A stretch of 14,709 nt of DNA from DASZTU01 sp035547675 (GTDB lineage Bacteria; Pseudomonadota; Alphaproteobacteria; Rhizobiales; Devosiaceae), in contig DASZUI010000273.1 in the NCBI GenBank assembly GCA_035547675.1, forward strand, positions 1 to 14,709. The letters run 5' to 3'. This document shows positions 1-6,243 of this stretch, one piece after another; position 1 is the first letter of the stretch, and each line of letters begins with the position of its first letter. The translations under genes and the position numbers were made by a program. The notes beneath the pieces are model-generated. The model worked only from the letters and a program-made list of their open reading frames with translations. It was not told the DNA's origin and made no database searches.

Positions 1-201
1 AAGGTCAACGCCACCCTGCCCAAGGAGCTCAAGCCCGAGGACGTGACCCTCGAAAAGGCCCTCGAACTCATCGCCGCCAAGGGCGGCCCAAAGAAGGCCG
101 CCGCCAAGAAGGCGCCGGCAAAGAAAGCCGCGGCGCCGAAGAAGGCTGCGACCAAGAAACCGGCGAAGAAGACGGCCAAGGGCGTATCGGCTGAGGCGTA
201 G
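1..201 (+). CDS. topA: DNA topoisomerase I, C-terminal end (partial)
   Basis: Only the last 66 codons are in the window; the gene begins upstream of base 1. The first part reads KVNATLPKELKPEDVTLEKA and leads into LELIAAKGG, which matches the end of the last C-terminal topoisomerase repeat in alphaproteobacterial TopA. It is followed by a tail of about 35 residues made almost only of Lys, Ala and Pro (PKKAAAKKAPAKKAAAPKK...), typical of TopA from GC-rich bacteria and thought to help bind DNA. TopA relaxes negative supercoils through a tyrosine intermediate, but the catalytic part is not in view. The TAG stop lies 3 bases before a large palindromic repeat that could serve as its transcript end. 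In related genomes topA commonly sits upstream of rnr, which supports the call. A different protein with an H1-like Lys/Ala tail cannot be fully excluded. Confidence 0.75.
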   Translation, partial: KVNATLPKELKPEDVTLEKALELIAAKGGPKKAAAKKAPAKKAAAPKKAATKKPAKKTAKGVSAEA

Positions 202-204
202 GCA

Positions 205-340
205 AAGGCCCCTCACCCGGATTGCTGCGCAATCCGACCTCTCCCCCAAAGGGCGAGGTGAAGAGGTGGCACCACCTCGCCACAGCCTCACCTCTCCCTC
301 GGGGGAGAGGTCGGCGCGAAGCGCCGGGCGAGGGGGCCTT
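205..340. repeat. Composite palindromic repeat A, copy 1
   Basis: A 136-base element with inverted ends. It starts AAGGCCCCTCACCCGG (205-220) and ends with the near-complement CCGGGCGAGGGGGCCTT (324-340). Each arm carries its own small hairpin followed by the shared word GACCTCTCCC or its complement. The left tip is GGATTGCTGCGCAATCC and the right tip is GGCGCGAAGCGCC. The centre contains GGCACCACCTCGCC. It begins 3 bases after the topA stop. It behaves like a REP/MITE-type intergenic repeat; no transposase is encoded. Copy 2 is at 3344-3481 and a half copy at 14515-14570. Confidence 0.85.
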
Positions 341-373
341 CGGCACGCACGGGCGAACGCTAGAGTCCCTCGT

Positions 374-572
374 GCGCGCTGCCCATCCTTCGACAGGCTC
401 AGGATGAGGTCGTGGGGCTGGATCGCCCTAGAATCCACCAACCTCATCCTGGCCTGCCGCACCAACCTCATCCTACCCGTCGCACCAACCTCATCCCGAG
501 CCGGTTCCACCCACCTCATCCTACGCCTGTCGAAGCCTCATCCTGAGCCTGTCGAAGGATGGGCCACGCGCG
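374..572. repeat. MITE-like repeat B, copy 1 (inverted ends)
   Basis: A 199-base element bounded by inverted ends. The left end contains CATCCTTCGACAGGCTCAGG (384-403) followed by ATGAGG; the right end (536-563) is its complement. The inverted match continues outward, imperfectly, through GCGCGCTGCCC on the left and GGGCCACGCGCG on the right. The first 39 bases (374-412) are identical to 13126-13164 at the other end of the window. The interior is a row of direct repeats (separate entry). It fills much of the gap upstream of rnr, so any rnr promoter must lie inside it or in the 45 bases after it. Confidence 0.75.
436..548 (+). repeat. Row of five degenerate ~24-base direct repeats
   Basis: The word CCTCATCCT (one copy CCTCATCCC) recurs at 442, 466, 489, 514 and 536, with spacings of 24, 23, 25 and 22 bases. 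The first three are preceded by CACCAA and the fourth by CACCCA. The units look like decayed copies of one arm of repeat B, since the fourth continues into CGCCTGTCGAAG. There is no conserved repeat with unique spacers, so this is not a CRISPR array. Confidence 0.7.
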
Positions 573-617
573 CCACCCCGCCTCGACAATCGCCCCCGCG
601 CGGCCCATCTATAGCCC

Positions 618-2885
618 ATGCCGAAACAATCCGCCGCCAGACCCGCCCCCCGCCACCGCGCCTACGAGACGGGCACCCTGCCCTCCCGCGAGGACATTCT
701 CGCCGCCATGGCCGAGGACCCGAGCCTCGATGGCAAGCGCGATCTCGCCAAGCGCTTCGGCATCAAGGGCGACATGCGCACGCCCTTCAAGGTGCTGCTG
801 AAGGAGATGGAGGCGGAGGGCTTCCTCGCCCGCTCCCGCAAGACCATCCGCCGCACCGCCACCTTGCCCGCCGTCACCGTGCTCGATATCCCCGGCGACG
901 CCGACCCGGAAAACCTTCACGCCTTCCCGGCGCAATGGAACGAGGAGGAGGGCGAGCGTCCGCGCGTCATTGTCGAAACGCCGCCCCGCGCCCGCGTCGT
1001 GCCCGGCCCCGGCGACCGCATCCTCGCCCGCATCCATGCCGGCGACGGCCCGCTGCCGGTCTATACCGCGCGGGCGATGAAGATCCTCGACAAGCCCCGC
1101 CGCGGCCAGATCGGCATCGTCCGGCTGGAGGAGGACGGCGCAAGGCTCGTTCCCATCGACCGCAAGCAGCGCGAAATGCGCATCGATGGCGGCGATTTGG
1201 GCGAGGCCCGCGACGGCGATTTGGTCGAGGTCGAGGTCAAAATGACCGGCCGGCTGATGATCCCCAAGGCGCGGGTCGTCGCCGTCATCGGCAATCCGAA
1301 GACGGAAAAGGCGGTCTCCATGATCGCCATCCACAACCTCGAAATCCCCTACCGCTTCCCCGCCGCCGTGCTGCGCGAGGCGGAGGAGGCCGGCGAGGTG
1401 ACGCTCTCCGGCCGCGAGGACTGGCGGCACGTACCGCTCATCACAATCGATCCGGCCGACGCCAAGGACCATGACGACGCCGTTTTCGCCGAGCCCGACA
1501 CCGATCCCGGCAATGACGGCGGCTACATCGTCTATGTCGCCATCGCCGACGTCGCCGCCTATGTGCGCCCCGGCACGGCCCTGGATCGCGAAGCCTATCT
1601 GCGCGGCAATTCGGTCTATTTCCCCGACCGGGTCGTCCCCATGCTGCCGGAGCGGATTTCCAACGACCTCTGCTCGCTCCGCCCCGGCGTCAACCGGCCC
1701 TCGATCGCAGTGCGCATGGTCATCGGCCCGGACGGGCGGAAGAAGAGCCATTCCTTCCACCGCATCGTCTTCCGCTCTGCCGCCAAGCTCTCTTATGTCG
1801 AGGCGCAGGCCGCCATCGATGGCCGGCCCAACGACACCACCGGACCCATCCTCGACACCATCCTCAAGCCGCTCTGGGCCGCCTATGGCCTGATGGCCAA
1901 GGCGCGCGACAAGCGTTCGCCGCTCGATCTCGACCTGCCCGAGCGGAAAATCCTGCTCGACGATCAGGGCCTGGTCGAAAACGTCCACGTCCCGCCCCGC
2001 CTCGACGCGCACCGGCTGATCGAGGAGATGATGATCGCCGCCAATGTCGCGGCTGCCGAGACGCTGGAAAAACACCATACGCCGCTGGTCTATCGCGTCC
2101 ACGATTCACCGAGCCGCGAAAAACTCAACACGCTCAAGGAATTCCTCAATTCGCTCGACCTGCCTTTCGGCAAGTCCGAGGCCGTCAGGCCGGCCGATTT
2201 CAACCGCATGCTCGACAAGGCTCGCGCTGCCGGCAATATCGAGCAGGTCTCCGAAATGGTGTTGCGCAGCCAGGCCCAAGCCGAATATTCGCCCGAGAAT
2301 TACGGCCATTTCGGCCTCAACCTCGACCGCTACGCGCATTTCACCTCGCCCATCCGCCGCTATGCCGACCTGATCGTCCACCGGGCGCTCATCACCGCGC
2401 TCAAGCTCGGCAAGGACGGCCTCTCGGAATCGGAGATCGAAAAGCTCGGCCCCATCGCCCAGCACATCTCCTCGACCGAGCGCCGCGCCATGCTGGCCGA
2501 GCGCGAAACGGTGGACCGGCTGCTGGCGCAATTCCTCGCCGGCAAGATCGGCGCGACCTTCACCGGCAAGATTTCCGGCGTCACCAAATCCGGCCTCTTC
2601 ATCCGCCTCGACGAGACCGGCGCCGACGGCTTCGTCCCCGCCTCGACCATCGGGCACGACTACTATCAATATGTGCAGGAGGAGCAGGCGATGATCGGCC
2701 AGGCCACGGGCGAGCGCTACCGCCTCGGCGACCGCGTCACGGTCAAGCTGGTGGACGCGGCCCCGGTCGCCGGCGCGCTCAGGTTCCAGCTTCTCTCGGA
2801 AGGCACATTGGTCAAAGCGCCCACTTTCAGGAAGGCGGGCAAACGCCCATATAGATCATATCAATCCAGGGCCAGGAGGCACTGA
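618..2885 (+). CDS. rnr: Ribonuclease R (3'-5' exoribonuclease)
   Basis: RNase R degrades structured RNA processively from the 3' end, in mRNA decay, rRNA quality control and trans-translation. The protein is 755 residues (E. coli has 813). It shows an N-terminal winged-helix-like segment (about 20-75), cold-shock OB folds (about 85-260), and an RNB catalytic domain with the metal-binding cluster DPADAKDHDDA: D278, D284, D286 and D287 correspond to the four acidic residues of E. coli RNase R. The later RNB motif HFTSPIRRYADLIVHR is intact. An S1 RNA-binding domain lies at about 642-728. The tail after S1 is short and basic, where enterobacterial RNase R has a long Lys-rich tail. No clear Shine-Dalgarno precedes ATG 618 (upstream reads CATCTATAGCCC), but the next ATG would cut into the N-terminal domain. 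DUF983 follows 1 base after the stop. Confidence 0.95.
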   Translation: MPKQSAARPAPRHRAYETGTLPSREDILAAMAEDPSLDGKRDLAKRFGIKGDMRTPFKVLLKEMEAEGFLARSRKTIRRTATLPAVTVLDIPGDADPENLHAFPAQWNEEEGERPRVIVETPPRARVVPGPGDRILARIHAGDGPLPVYTARAMKILDKPRRGQIGIVRLEEDGARLVPIDRKQREMRIDGGDLGEARDGDLVEVEVKMTGRLMIPKARVVAVIGNPKTEKAVSMIAIHNLEIPYRFPAAVLREAEEAGEVTLSGREDWRHVPLITIDPADAKDHDDAVFAEPDTDPGNDGGYIVYVAIADVAAYVRPGTALDREAYLRGNSVYFPDRVVPMLPERISNDLCSLRPGVNRPSIAVRMVIGPDGRKKSHSFHRIVFRSAAKLSYVEAQAAIDGRPNDTTGPILDTILKPLWAAYGLMAKARDKRSPLDLDLPERKILLDDQGLVENVHVPPRLDAHRLIEEMMIAANVAAAETLEKHHTPLVYRVHDSPSREKLNTLKEFLNSLDLPFGKSEAVRPADFNRMLDKARAAGNIEQVSEMVLRSQAQAEYSPENYGHFGLNLDRYAHFTSPIRRYADLIVHRALITALKLGKDGLSESEIEKLGPIAQHISSTERRAMLAERETVDRLLAQFLAGKIGATFTGKISGVTKSGLFIRLDETGADGFVPASTIGHDYYQYVQEEQAMIGQATGERYRLGDRVTVKLVDAAPVAGALRFQLLSEGTLVKAPTFRKAGKRPYRSYQSRARRH

Positions 2886-2886
2886 C

Positions 2887-3333
2887 ATGGGTGTCGAAAT
2901 TCTCGATACCGAAAAGCGGGACATGTGGCAGGCCATCGGCCGCGGGCTTATGTGCCGCTGCCCGAATTGCGGCCAGGGCAAGCTGTTCCGCAGCTATCTC
3001 AAGGTCAACGACACCTGTCCGGTCTGCGGCGAGGAACTGTTCCACCACCGCGCCGACGATCTGCCGCCCTATCTCTCGATCGTGCTGGTCGGCCATGTCC
3101 TGATCTTCGCCATGCTCGAGATGGAGATGCGGTTCGAGAACGTGAACCCGATGTGGTACGTGGCCATACTGGTGCCGCTGGCGATCATCCTGCCGCTGGC
3201 GACCCTGCCGTCGATCAAGGGCGCCGTAGTGGCCCTGCAATGGGCCAACCGCATGCACGGCTTCGACGCACGCATACCCGACCCGGCCCTGCCTGAGGAA
3301 GACCCGGCGGTGGTGCTGGCGCGGAAGCAGTAG
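2887..3333 (+). CDS. DUF983 family zinc-ribbon membrane protein
   Basis: A 148-residue protein of unknown function. The N-terminal region carries paired cysteine knuckles, CRCPNCG (C23, C25, C28) and CPVCG (C44, C47), which probably bind zinc. Two hydrophobic stretches, about 62-78 and 90-108, are likely membrane helices, and the C-terminus is polar. This layout is the DUF983 family, which often neighbours rnr in Rhizobiales. The start is well supported: AGGAGG at 2874-2879 lies 7 bases before ATG 2887, inside the end of rnr, so the two genes are very probably co-transcribed and translationally linked. A palindromic repeat begins 10 bases after the stop. Confidence 0.9.
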   Translation: MGVEILDTEKRDMWQAIGRGLMCRCPNCGQGKLFRSYLKVNDTCPVCGEELFHHRADDLPPYLSIVLVGHVLIFAMLEMEMRFENVNPMWYVAILVPLAIILPLATLPSIKGAVVALQWANRMHGFDARIPDPALPEEDPAVVLARKQ

Positions 3334-3343
3334 GACCAAGGGC

Positions 3344-3481
3344 AAGGTCCCCTCACCCGGCGCTTCGCGCCGACCTCTCCCCCAAGGGAGAGGTGAAGAT
3401 ACGGCACCGCCTCGCCTCGCGATCACCTCTCCCCCGGGGGGAGAGGTCGGATTGCGCCAGCAATCCGGGTGAGGGGGCCTT
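3344..3481. repeat. Composite palindromic repeat A, copy 2
   Basis: A 138-base element with ends AAGGTCCCCTCACCCGG and CCGGGTGAGGGGGCCTT. The left hairpin tip is GGCGCTTCGCGCC and the right tip is GGATTGCGCCAGCAATCC. This is the reverse of copy 1 (205-340), although the central GGCACCGCCTCGCC keeps the same orientation as in copy 1. It lies between the convergent 3' ends of the DUF983 gene (10 bases away) and the DUF3052-like gene (16 bases away), where it could end both transcripts or protect their 3' ends. Confidence 0.85.
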
Positions 3482-3497
3482 CTCAGCAACCTCACCC

Positions 3498-3893
3498 TTA
3501 CCTGTTCACCACTTCGCTCTGCCGGAACCTTAACCCCGTCCACTCCTCGTCGAAGGCGATGGACCGGACGGTATCGAAGCCCTGCGATTTGAGCGCTTCC
3601 CAGCCCGTGTCCCGCGTCAGCCCGGCCCGCCGGCCCGCCTCGCCCTTGCGATAGGCGAACCACAACAGGCCATCGGCCGGCAGCCCGGGCAGGATCTGGC
3701 CGGCGAAGCTCGCAACCTCCATGGGATTCTGGCAAAAGGCGATCGCCCCGTCATAGGCTTCGCCCGCCGGCACCGGCTCCACTTCGGCGCCGGCCGTCAG
3801 CGCCTCGGCGAAGGGCCGGGGCACATTGATCAGCCAGAGCCGCTGGCCCGCCTTGATCTGCAGCTTCTTGATCAGCTCGGTACTGTCCACCAT
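3498..3893 (-). CDS. DUF3052-like hypothetical protein
   Basis: A 131-residue soluble protein of unknown function. The pattern KLQIKAGQRLWLINVP near the N-terminus, LPADGLLWFAYRKG in the middle, and TRDTGWEALKSQGFDTVRSI with DEEWTGLRFR near the C-terminus resembles small proteins annotated as DUF3052. These look like a Rossmann-type methyltransferase fold without a convincing cofactor motif. No signal peptide or membrane segment is visible. The start ATG (complement of 3891-3893) has only a weak purine-rich stretch upstream. It runs opposite to both neighbours: convergent with DUF983 and divergent from rpmG, so it is probably transcribed alone. The gene is likely real because its conserved Trp/Arg-containing C-terminal motif is intact; the family name is less certain. 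Confidence 0.7.
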   Translation of the reverse strand: MVDSTELIKKLQIKAGQRLWLINVPRPFAEALTAGAEVEPVPAGEAYDGAIAFCQNPMEVASFAGQILPGLPADGLLWFAYRKGEAGRRAGLTRDTGWEALKSQGFDTVRSIAFDEEWTGLRFRQSEVVNR

Positions 3894-3960
3894 ATCGCTC
3901 TACCCCGCCGCATAGAAAATCCGACGCCATTCGGGCATAGCCCTCATGGCCTTCTCGCCT

Positions 3961-3985
3961 AAAATCCCTCCACAGGAGGGATTTT
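3961..3985. terminator. Perfect 25-base palindrome, possible bidirectional terminator
   Basis: AAAATCCCTCC (3961-3971), a three-base ACA loop, then GGAGGGATTTT (3975-3985) form a perfect 11-bp stem. The A and T runs at the outer ends give a T run on either strand, the shape of a bidirectional intrinsic terminator. It is oddly placed, between two divergently transcribed genes (DUF3052-like at 3893 leftward, rpmG at 4103 rightward), so there is no annotated transcript for it to end. It could instead be an operator or a repeat. Confidence 0.5.
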
Positions 3986-4005
3986 GCCTGCGGCCGGTTC
4001 GAAGT

Positions 4006-4021
4006 CCAGCCGAATGGCTGG
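4006..4021. repeat. Small hairpin repeat C, copy 1 (upstream of rpmG)
   Basis: CCAGCC-GAAT-GGCTGG forms a perfect 6-bp stem that directly abuts the -35 box of the predicted rpmG promoter. A second copy with the same loop and flanks (AGTCCAG...CTGGTT) but one swapped base pair lies at 13307-13322. Confidence 0.65.
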
Positions 4022-4049
4022 TTGACATCGGTGGCGAAATCCGTAGGTT
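4022..4049 (+). promoter_or_regulatory. Predicted housekeeping promoter of rpmG
   Basis: A consensus -35 TTGACA (4022-4027) is followed after 16 bases by TAGGTT (4044-4049), a weak but acceptable -10. The start codon of rpmG is 53 bases further on. A strong promoter is expected for a ribosomal protein gene transcribed alone. The call rests on sequence match only. Confidence 0.5.
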
Positions 4050-4102
4050 CGCCGCAAATTTCCGGAGGCGCGCCGCGCCGTCCGCTTCCAAGGACAAGTC
4101 AA

Positions 4103-4270
4103 ATGGCAAAAGCCGCTTCGATCAAGATCAAGCTCGTATCGACCGCCGATACCGGCTTCTACTACGTCACCAAGAAGAACACGCGCACCATGACGGAAAA
4201 GATGTCGATGAAGAAGTACGACCCCGTCGTGCGCAAGCATGTCGAGTTCAAGGAAGCCAAGATCAAGTAA
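4103..4270 (+). CDS. rpmG: 50S ribosomal protein L33 (bL33)
   Basis: A 55-residue basic protein of the large ribosomal subunit, located near the E site. The sequence MAKAASIKIKLVSTADTGFY, then YVTKKN and a C-terminal KYDPVVRKHVEFKEAKIK, is the standard alphaproteobacterial L33. It contains no cysteine, so it is the zinc-independent form. AAGGAC at 4090-4095 provides a Shine-Dalgarno 7 bases before the ATG; a longer in-frame reading to an upstream ATG adds residues not found in the family. It is monocistronic, with a predicted promoter upstream and a strong intrinsic terminator 26 bases after the stop. Confidence 0.97.
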   Translation: MAKAASIKIKLVSTADTGFYYVTKKNTRTMTEKMSMKKYDPVVRKHVEFKEAKIK

Positions 4271-4296
4271 GATCGGTTTCCGAACCAGTATGGAAG

Positions 4297-4330
4297 AGCC
4301 CCGCATCGCCCGATGCGGGGCTTTTCGTTT
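4297..4330 (+). terminator. Intrinsic terminator of rpmG
   Basis: A perfect 12-bp stem, AGCCCCGCATCG paired with CGATGCGGGGCT around a two-base CC centre (4297-4322), is followed by TTTCGTTT. It is a textbook rho-independent terminator 26 bases after the rpmG stop. Confidence 0.92.
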
Positions 4331-4358
4331 GCAGCGTTCCGGGGCGTCTGCGCTTGTT

Positions 4359-4448
4359 CTGGATTCCGGCCTTCGCCGGAATGACCCAGTGAAGCAGGCA
4401 AGGCCGTGCCCCCACCCCCCCGTCATTCCGGCGAAGACCGGAATCCAG
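4359..4448. repeat. Repeat D, mirrored pair 1
   Basis: CTGGATTCCGGCCTTCGCCG (4359-4378) followed by GAATGAC, and its complement starting GTCATTCCGGCGAAGACCGG (4422-4441), form 27-base inverted arms with one mismatch, separated by 36 unique bases. Each arm also contains its own CCGG-type hairpin. The same unit occurs as a pair at 12936-13079 and singly at 14652-14678. Just downstream, the palindromic AGGCGCCTACC occurs twice as a direct repeat (4453-4463 and 4483-4493). Confidence 0.85.
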
Positions 4449-4500
4449 ACAGAGGCGCCTACCCCGGCCCCATGGGCAAGGGAGGCGCCTACCTGTCGAC

Positions 4501-4650
4501 AAGGGAAAAGTGGCTGATCCGGCGCGGCATGTCGAAGAGGCCACTCTTGCCCGCAGCCGGATCAGCCGCCCTACGGGACCCAGGAGTTGCGGCGGACCTG
4601 AGAGAAGCCGTAGGGAGTACTTGGCATACGTGTATTCACGCAATTGCCTT
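4501..4650 (-). ncRNA. Candidate structured small RNA
   Basis: The convergent gap between rpmG and pleD contains an ordered set of signals on the minus strand. A possible promoter is TTGCGT (complement of 4679-4684), 16 bases, then TAGGTT (complement of 4657-4662). A hairpin follows with the 8-bp stem CCCTACGG/CCGTAGGG (4615-4608 with 4576-4569). A second, long hairpin has the 12-bp perfect stem GGCTGATCCGGC/GCCGGATCAGCC (4567-4556 with 4523-4512), extended by GCGG/CCGC past one bulge and capped by AAGAG-TGGC-CTCTT. It ends in ACTTTTCCCTT. This fits a transcript of about 145 nucleotides with an intrinsic terminator. It matches no RNA family that I recognise. The hairpins could instead be a repeat, or the 3' end of the pleD transcript. 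Confidence 0.3.
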
Positions 4651-4766
4651 GGCCAGAACCTACTCCGACACACATCAAACGCAAGACGGCGCAACATTAA
4701 TAATGAAGCGTTAACCCTAACCGGGCAACGAGTTCAGTCCTATACGGCGCTTCTTCTCTGCTGAGC
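4651..4766. other. AT-richer gap downstream of pleD
   Basis: No protein gene is visible here. Much of the stretch, for example around ATTAATAATG and GTTAACC (near 4697-4715), is clearly less GC-rich than the rest of the window. Apart from the possible minus-strand promoter at 4657-4684 of the candidate RNA, I see nothing identifiable. The remaining gap bases (4331-4500) hold repeat D and the AGGCGCCTACC direct repeat. Confidence 0.5.
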
Positions 4767-6137
4767 CTAAGCCGCGTCGAAAACGACGCGGTTGCGACCT
4801 TCGCGCTTGGCGCGATAGAGCGCCAGATCGGCGCGCTTGAGGATCACGTCGGGCGTGTCGGTCGCCGCCTCGTTGAGCGAAACGCCCACCGACACGGTGA
4901 TGGAAAGGCTCCTGCCCGGCGCCACCTCGAAAGGCCGCTCCGAAACCGCCATGCGCACCCGCTCGGCCACGCCCTGCGCCTGCCCGTAATCGGTATCGGG
5001 CATCAGGACGACGAATTCCTCCCCGCCGAAGCGGCACGGCAGGTCGACGCCGCGCACATTGCGCCTCAGCCGCATCGAAAATTCGCGCAGCACCGCATCG
5101 CCCACATCGTGGCCATGCGTGTCGTTCACCGCTTTGAAGAAATCCATGTCGATCAGCATCAGGGCCATGTCGCGATCCTGCTCGCGCGCCTTTTCCAGCA
5201 TGATCGCCAGATGCCGCTCGAAATAGCGGCGGTTATAGAGCCCCGTAAGCTCGTCCGTGATGGCGAGCGCCAGCGTATGGTCGACCGTCTGCCGCAACTC
5301 TTCGGCATAGCGCCGCCGCTTGATCTGCGTGCGGACGCGGGCGCGCAGTTCGTTGCGCTCGACCGGCCGCATGATGAAGTCGTTGACCCCGAGATCGAGC
5401 CCGCGCATGACCCGCGGCCGGTCCCCATCCTCCGCCACCAGGATCACCGGCAGCGTGCGGGTGGCCTCGAGCGTCCTGATCTGCGAACAGACGCGCAGCG
5501 GGTCGAACTCGCCCAGCGCCATCGACACGATCGCGAGTTCGTAGTCCTGCCCGGAAACCTGGAACACCGCTTCCTGCGGATTGGCCAGCACGTCCACCCT
5601 GTTGTTGCCGGCGAGATAGGCCCTGAGCCGCTCGGCATGGCGCGGATCGGTATCGATGAGCAGGACGCGCCCGTCCTCGCCCGAAATCCCGTCCATCGCC
5701 CGCATGGCGTCTTCGGCGGCGATCTGCCGCCCGGTCTGCGCCCGCGCCCGCAATTCGTCGGTCAGCGATTTGAGGCGGACCAGGCTCTTGACGCGCGCCA
5801 TGAGCTGCACGTCGTCGACCGGCTTGGTGAGGAAATCGTCGGCCCCCGCCTCGAGCCCCTTCACCCGGTCCGAAGGCTGGTCGAGCGCGGTGATCATCAC
5901 CACCGGAATGTGCTGCGTCCTGGGGTCGGCCTTCAGCGCCGCGCACACTTCGAAGCCGTCCATCTCCGGCATCATCACGTCGAGCAGCACGATGTCGGGA
6001 TCGTTGGCCACGCAGAGTTCGAGCGCCTGCCGGCCGGACGACGCCGTGATGACGTCGTAATATTCCGCGCTGAGGCGCGCCTCGAGCAGGCGGACATTGG
6101 TCGGAATATCGTCGACGATGAGTACGCGCGCCGTCAA
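4767..6137 (-). CDS. pleD: PleD-type response regulator diguanylate cyclase
   Basis: PleD makes cyclic di-GMP from two GTP when phosphorylated and drives the swarmer-to-stalked type transition in alphaproteobacteria. The 456 residues contain REC1 (about 1-120: acidic D9/D10, phospho-acceptor D53, T83, K105), REC2 (about 156-275) in which the acceptor position is S205, and a C-terminal GGDEF domain (about 290-455) with the catalytic loop GGEEF at 371-375 and an inhibitory I-site RGVD at 362-365. A degenerate REC2 used for dimerisation is normal for this family. The start codon is TTG (complement of 6135-6137). There is no ATG in frame nearby, and MTARVLIVDD aligns with the usual PleD N-terminus. 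Only a weak GGCGAG lies 5 bases upstream. It lies 106 bases after divK on the same strand, probably in one operon. Confidence 0.95.
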   Translation of the reverse strand: MTARVLIVDDIPTNVRLLEARLSAEYYDVITASSGRQALELCVANDPDIVLLDVMMPEMDGFEVCAALKADPRTQHIPVVMITALDQPSDRVKGLEAGADDFLTKPVDDVQLMARVKSLVRLKSLTDELRARAQTGRQIAAEDAMRAMDGISGEDGRVLLIDTDPRHAERLRAYLAGNNRVDVLANPQEAVFQVSGQDYELAIVSMALGEFDPLRVCSQIRTLEATRTLPVILVAEDGDRPRVMRGLDLGVNDFIMRPVERNELRARVRTQIKRRRYAEELRQTVDHTLALAITDELTGLYNRRYFERHLAIMLEKAREQDRDMALMLIDMDFFKAVNDTHGHDVGDAVLREFSMRLRRNVRGVDLPCRFGGEEFVVLMPDTDYGQAQGVAERVRMAVSERPFEVAPGRSLSITVSVGVSLNEAATDTPDVILKRADLALYRAKREGRNRVVFDAA

Positions 6138-6243
6138 CTTGACTCGCCAGCTCCCCGATCTGCCGAAAAGGAGGCCCAGCAGGCGCGATCGCTATGCGGC
6201 GCGACCGGCGAGCCATGCCCCCGGAAGGCGAGCCGATCCCGCC

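Noticed and set aside
436..548. CRISPR array
   Set aside because: Spacing is near 24 bases in total, the units are degenerate, and there is no unique spacer of constant length and no cas gene.
609..2102. A 497-codon minus-strand frame inside rnr, and a 402-codon plus-strand frame at 266-1474
   Set aside because: Both are shadows of rnr. The second also runs through repeats A and B and gives an Arg/Pro-rich product with no family signal.
3334..4102. NUDIX hydrolase gene that I would expect between DUF983 and rpmG in many Rhizobiales
   Set aside because: No GX5EX7REUXEEXGU motif occurs in any frame I read. The position is occupied by the DUF3052-like gene instead.
4561..4620. TPP riboswitch
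   Set aside because: The words CTGAGAG and CCGTAGGG recall the THI box, but the upstream GGGGTGC part and the correct order of helices are missing, and no thiamine gene follows.
4263..4714. Short open frames on both strands between rpmG and pleD
   Set aside because: They translate the repeat D pair and the hairpin region. They show no protein family signal or ribosome binding site.
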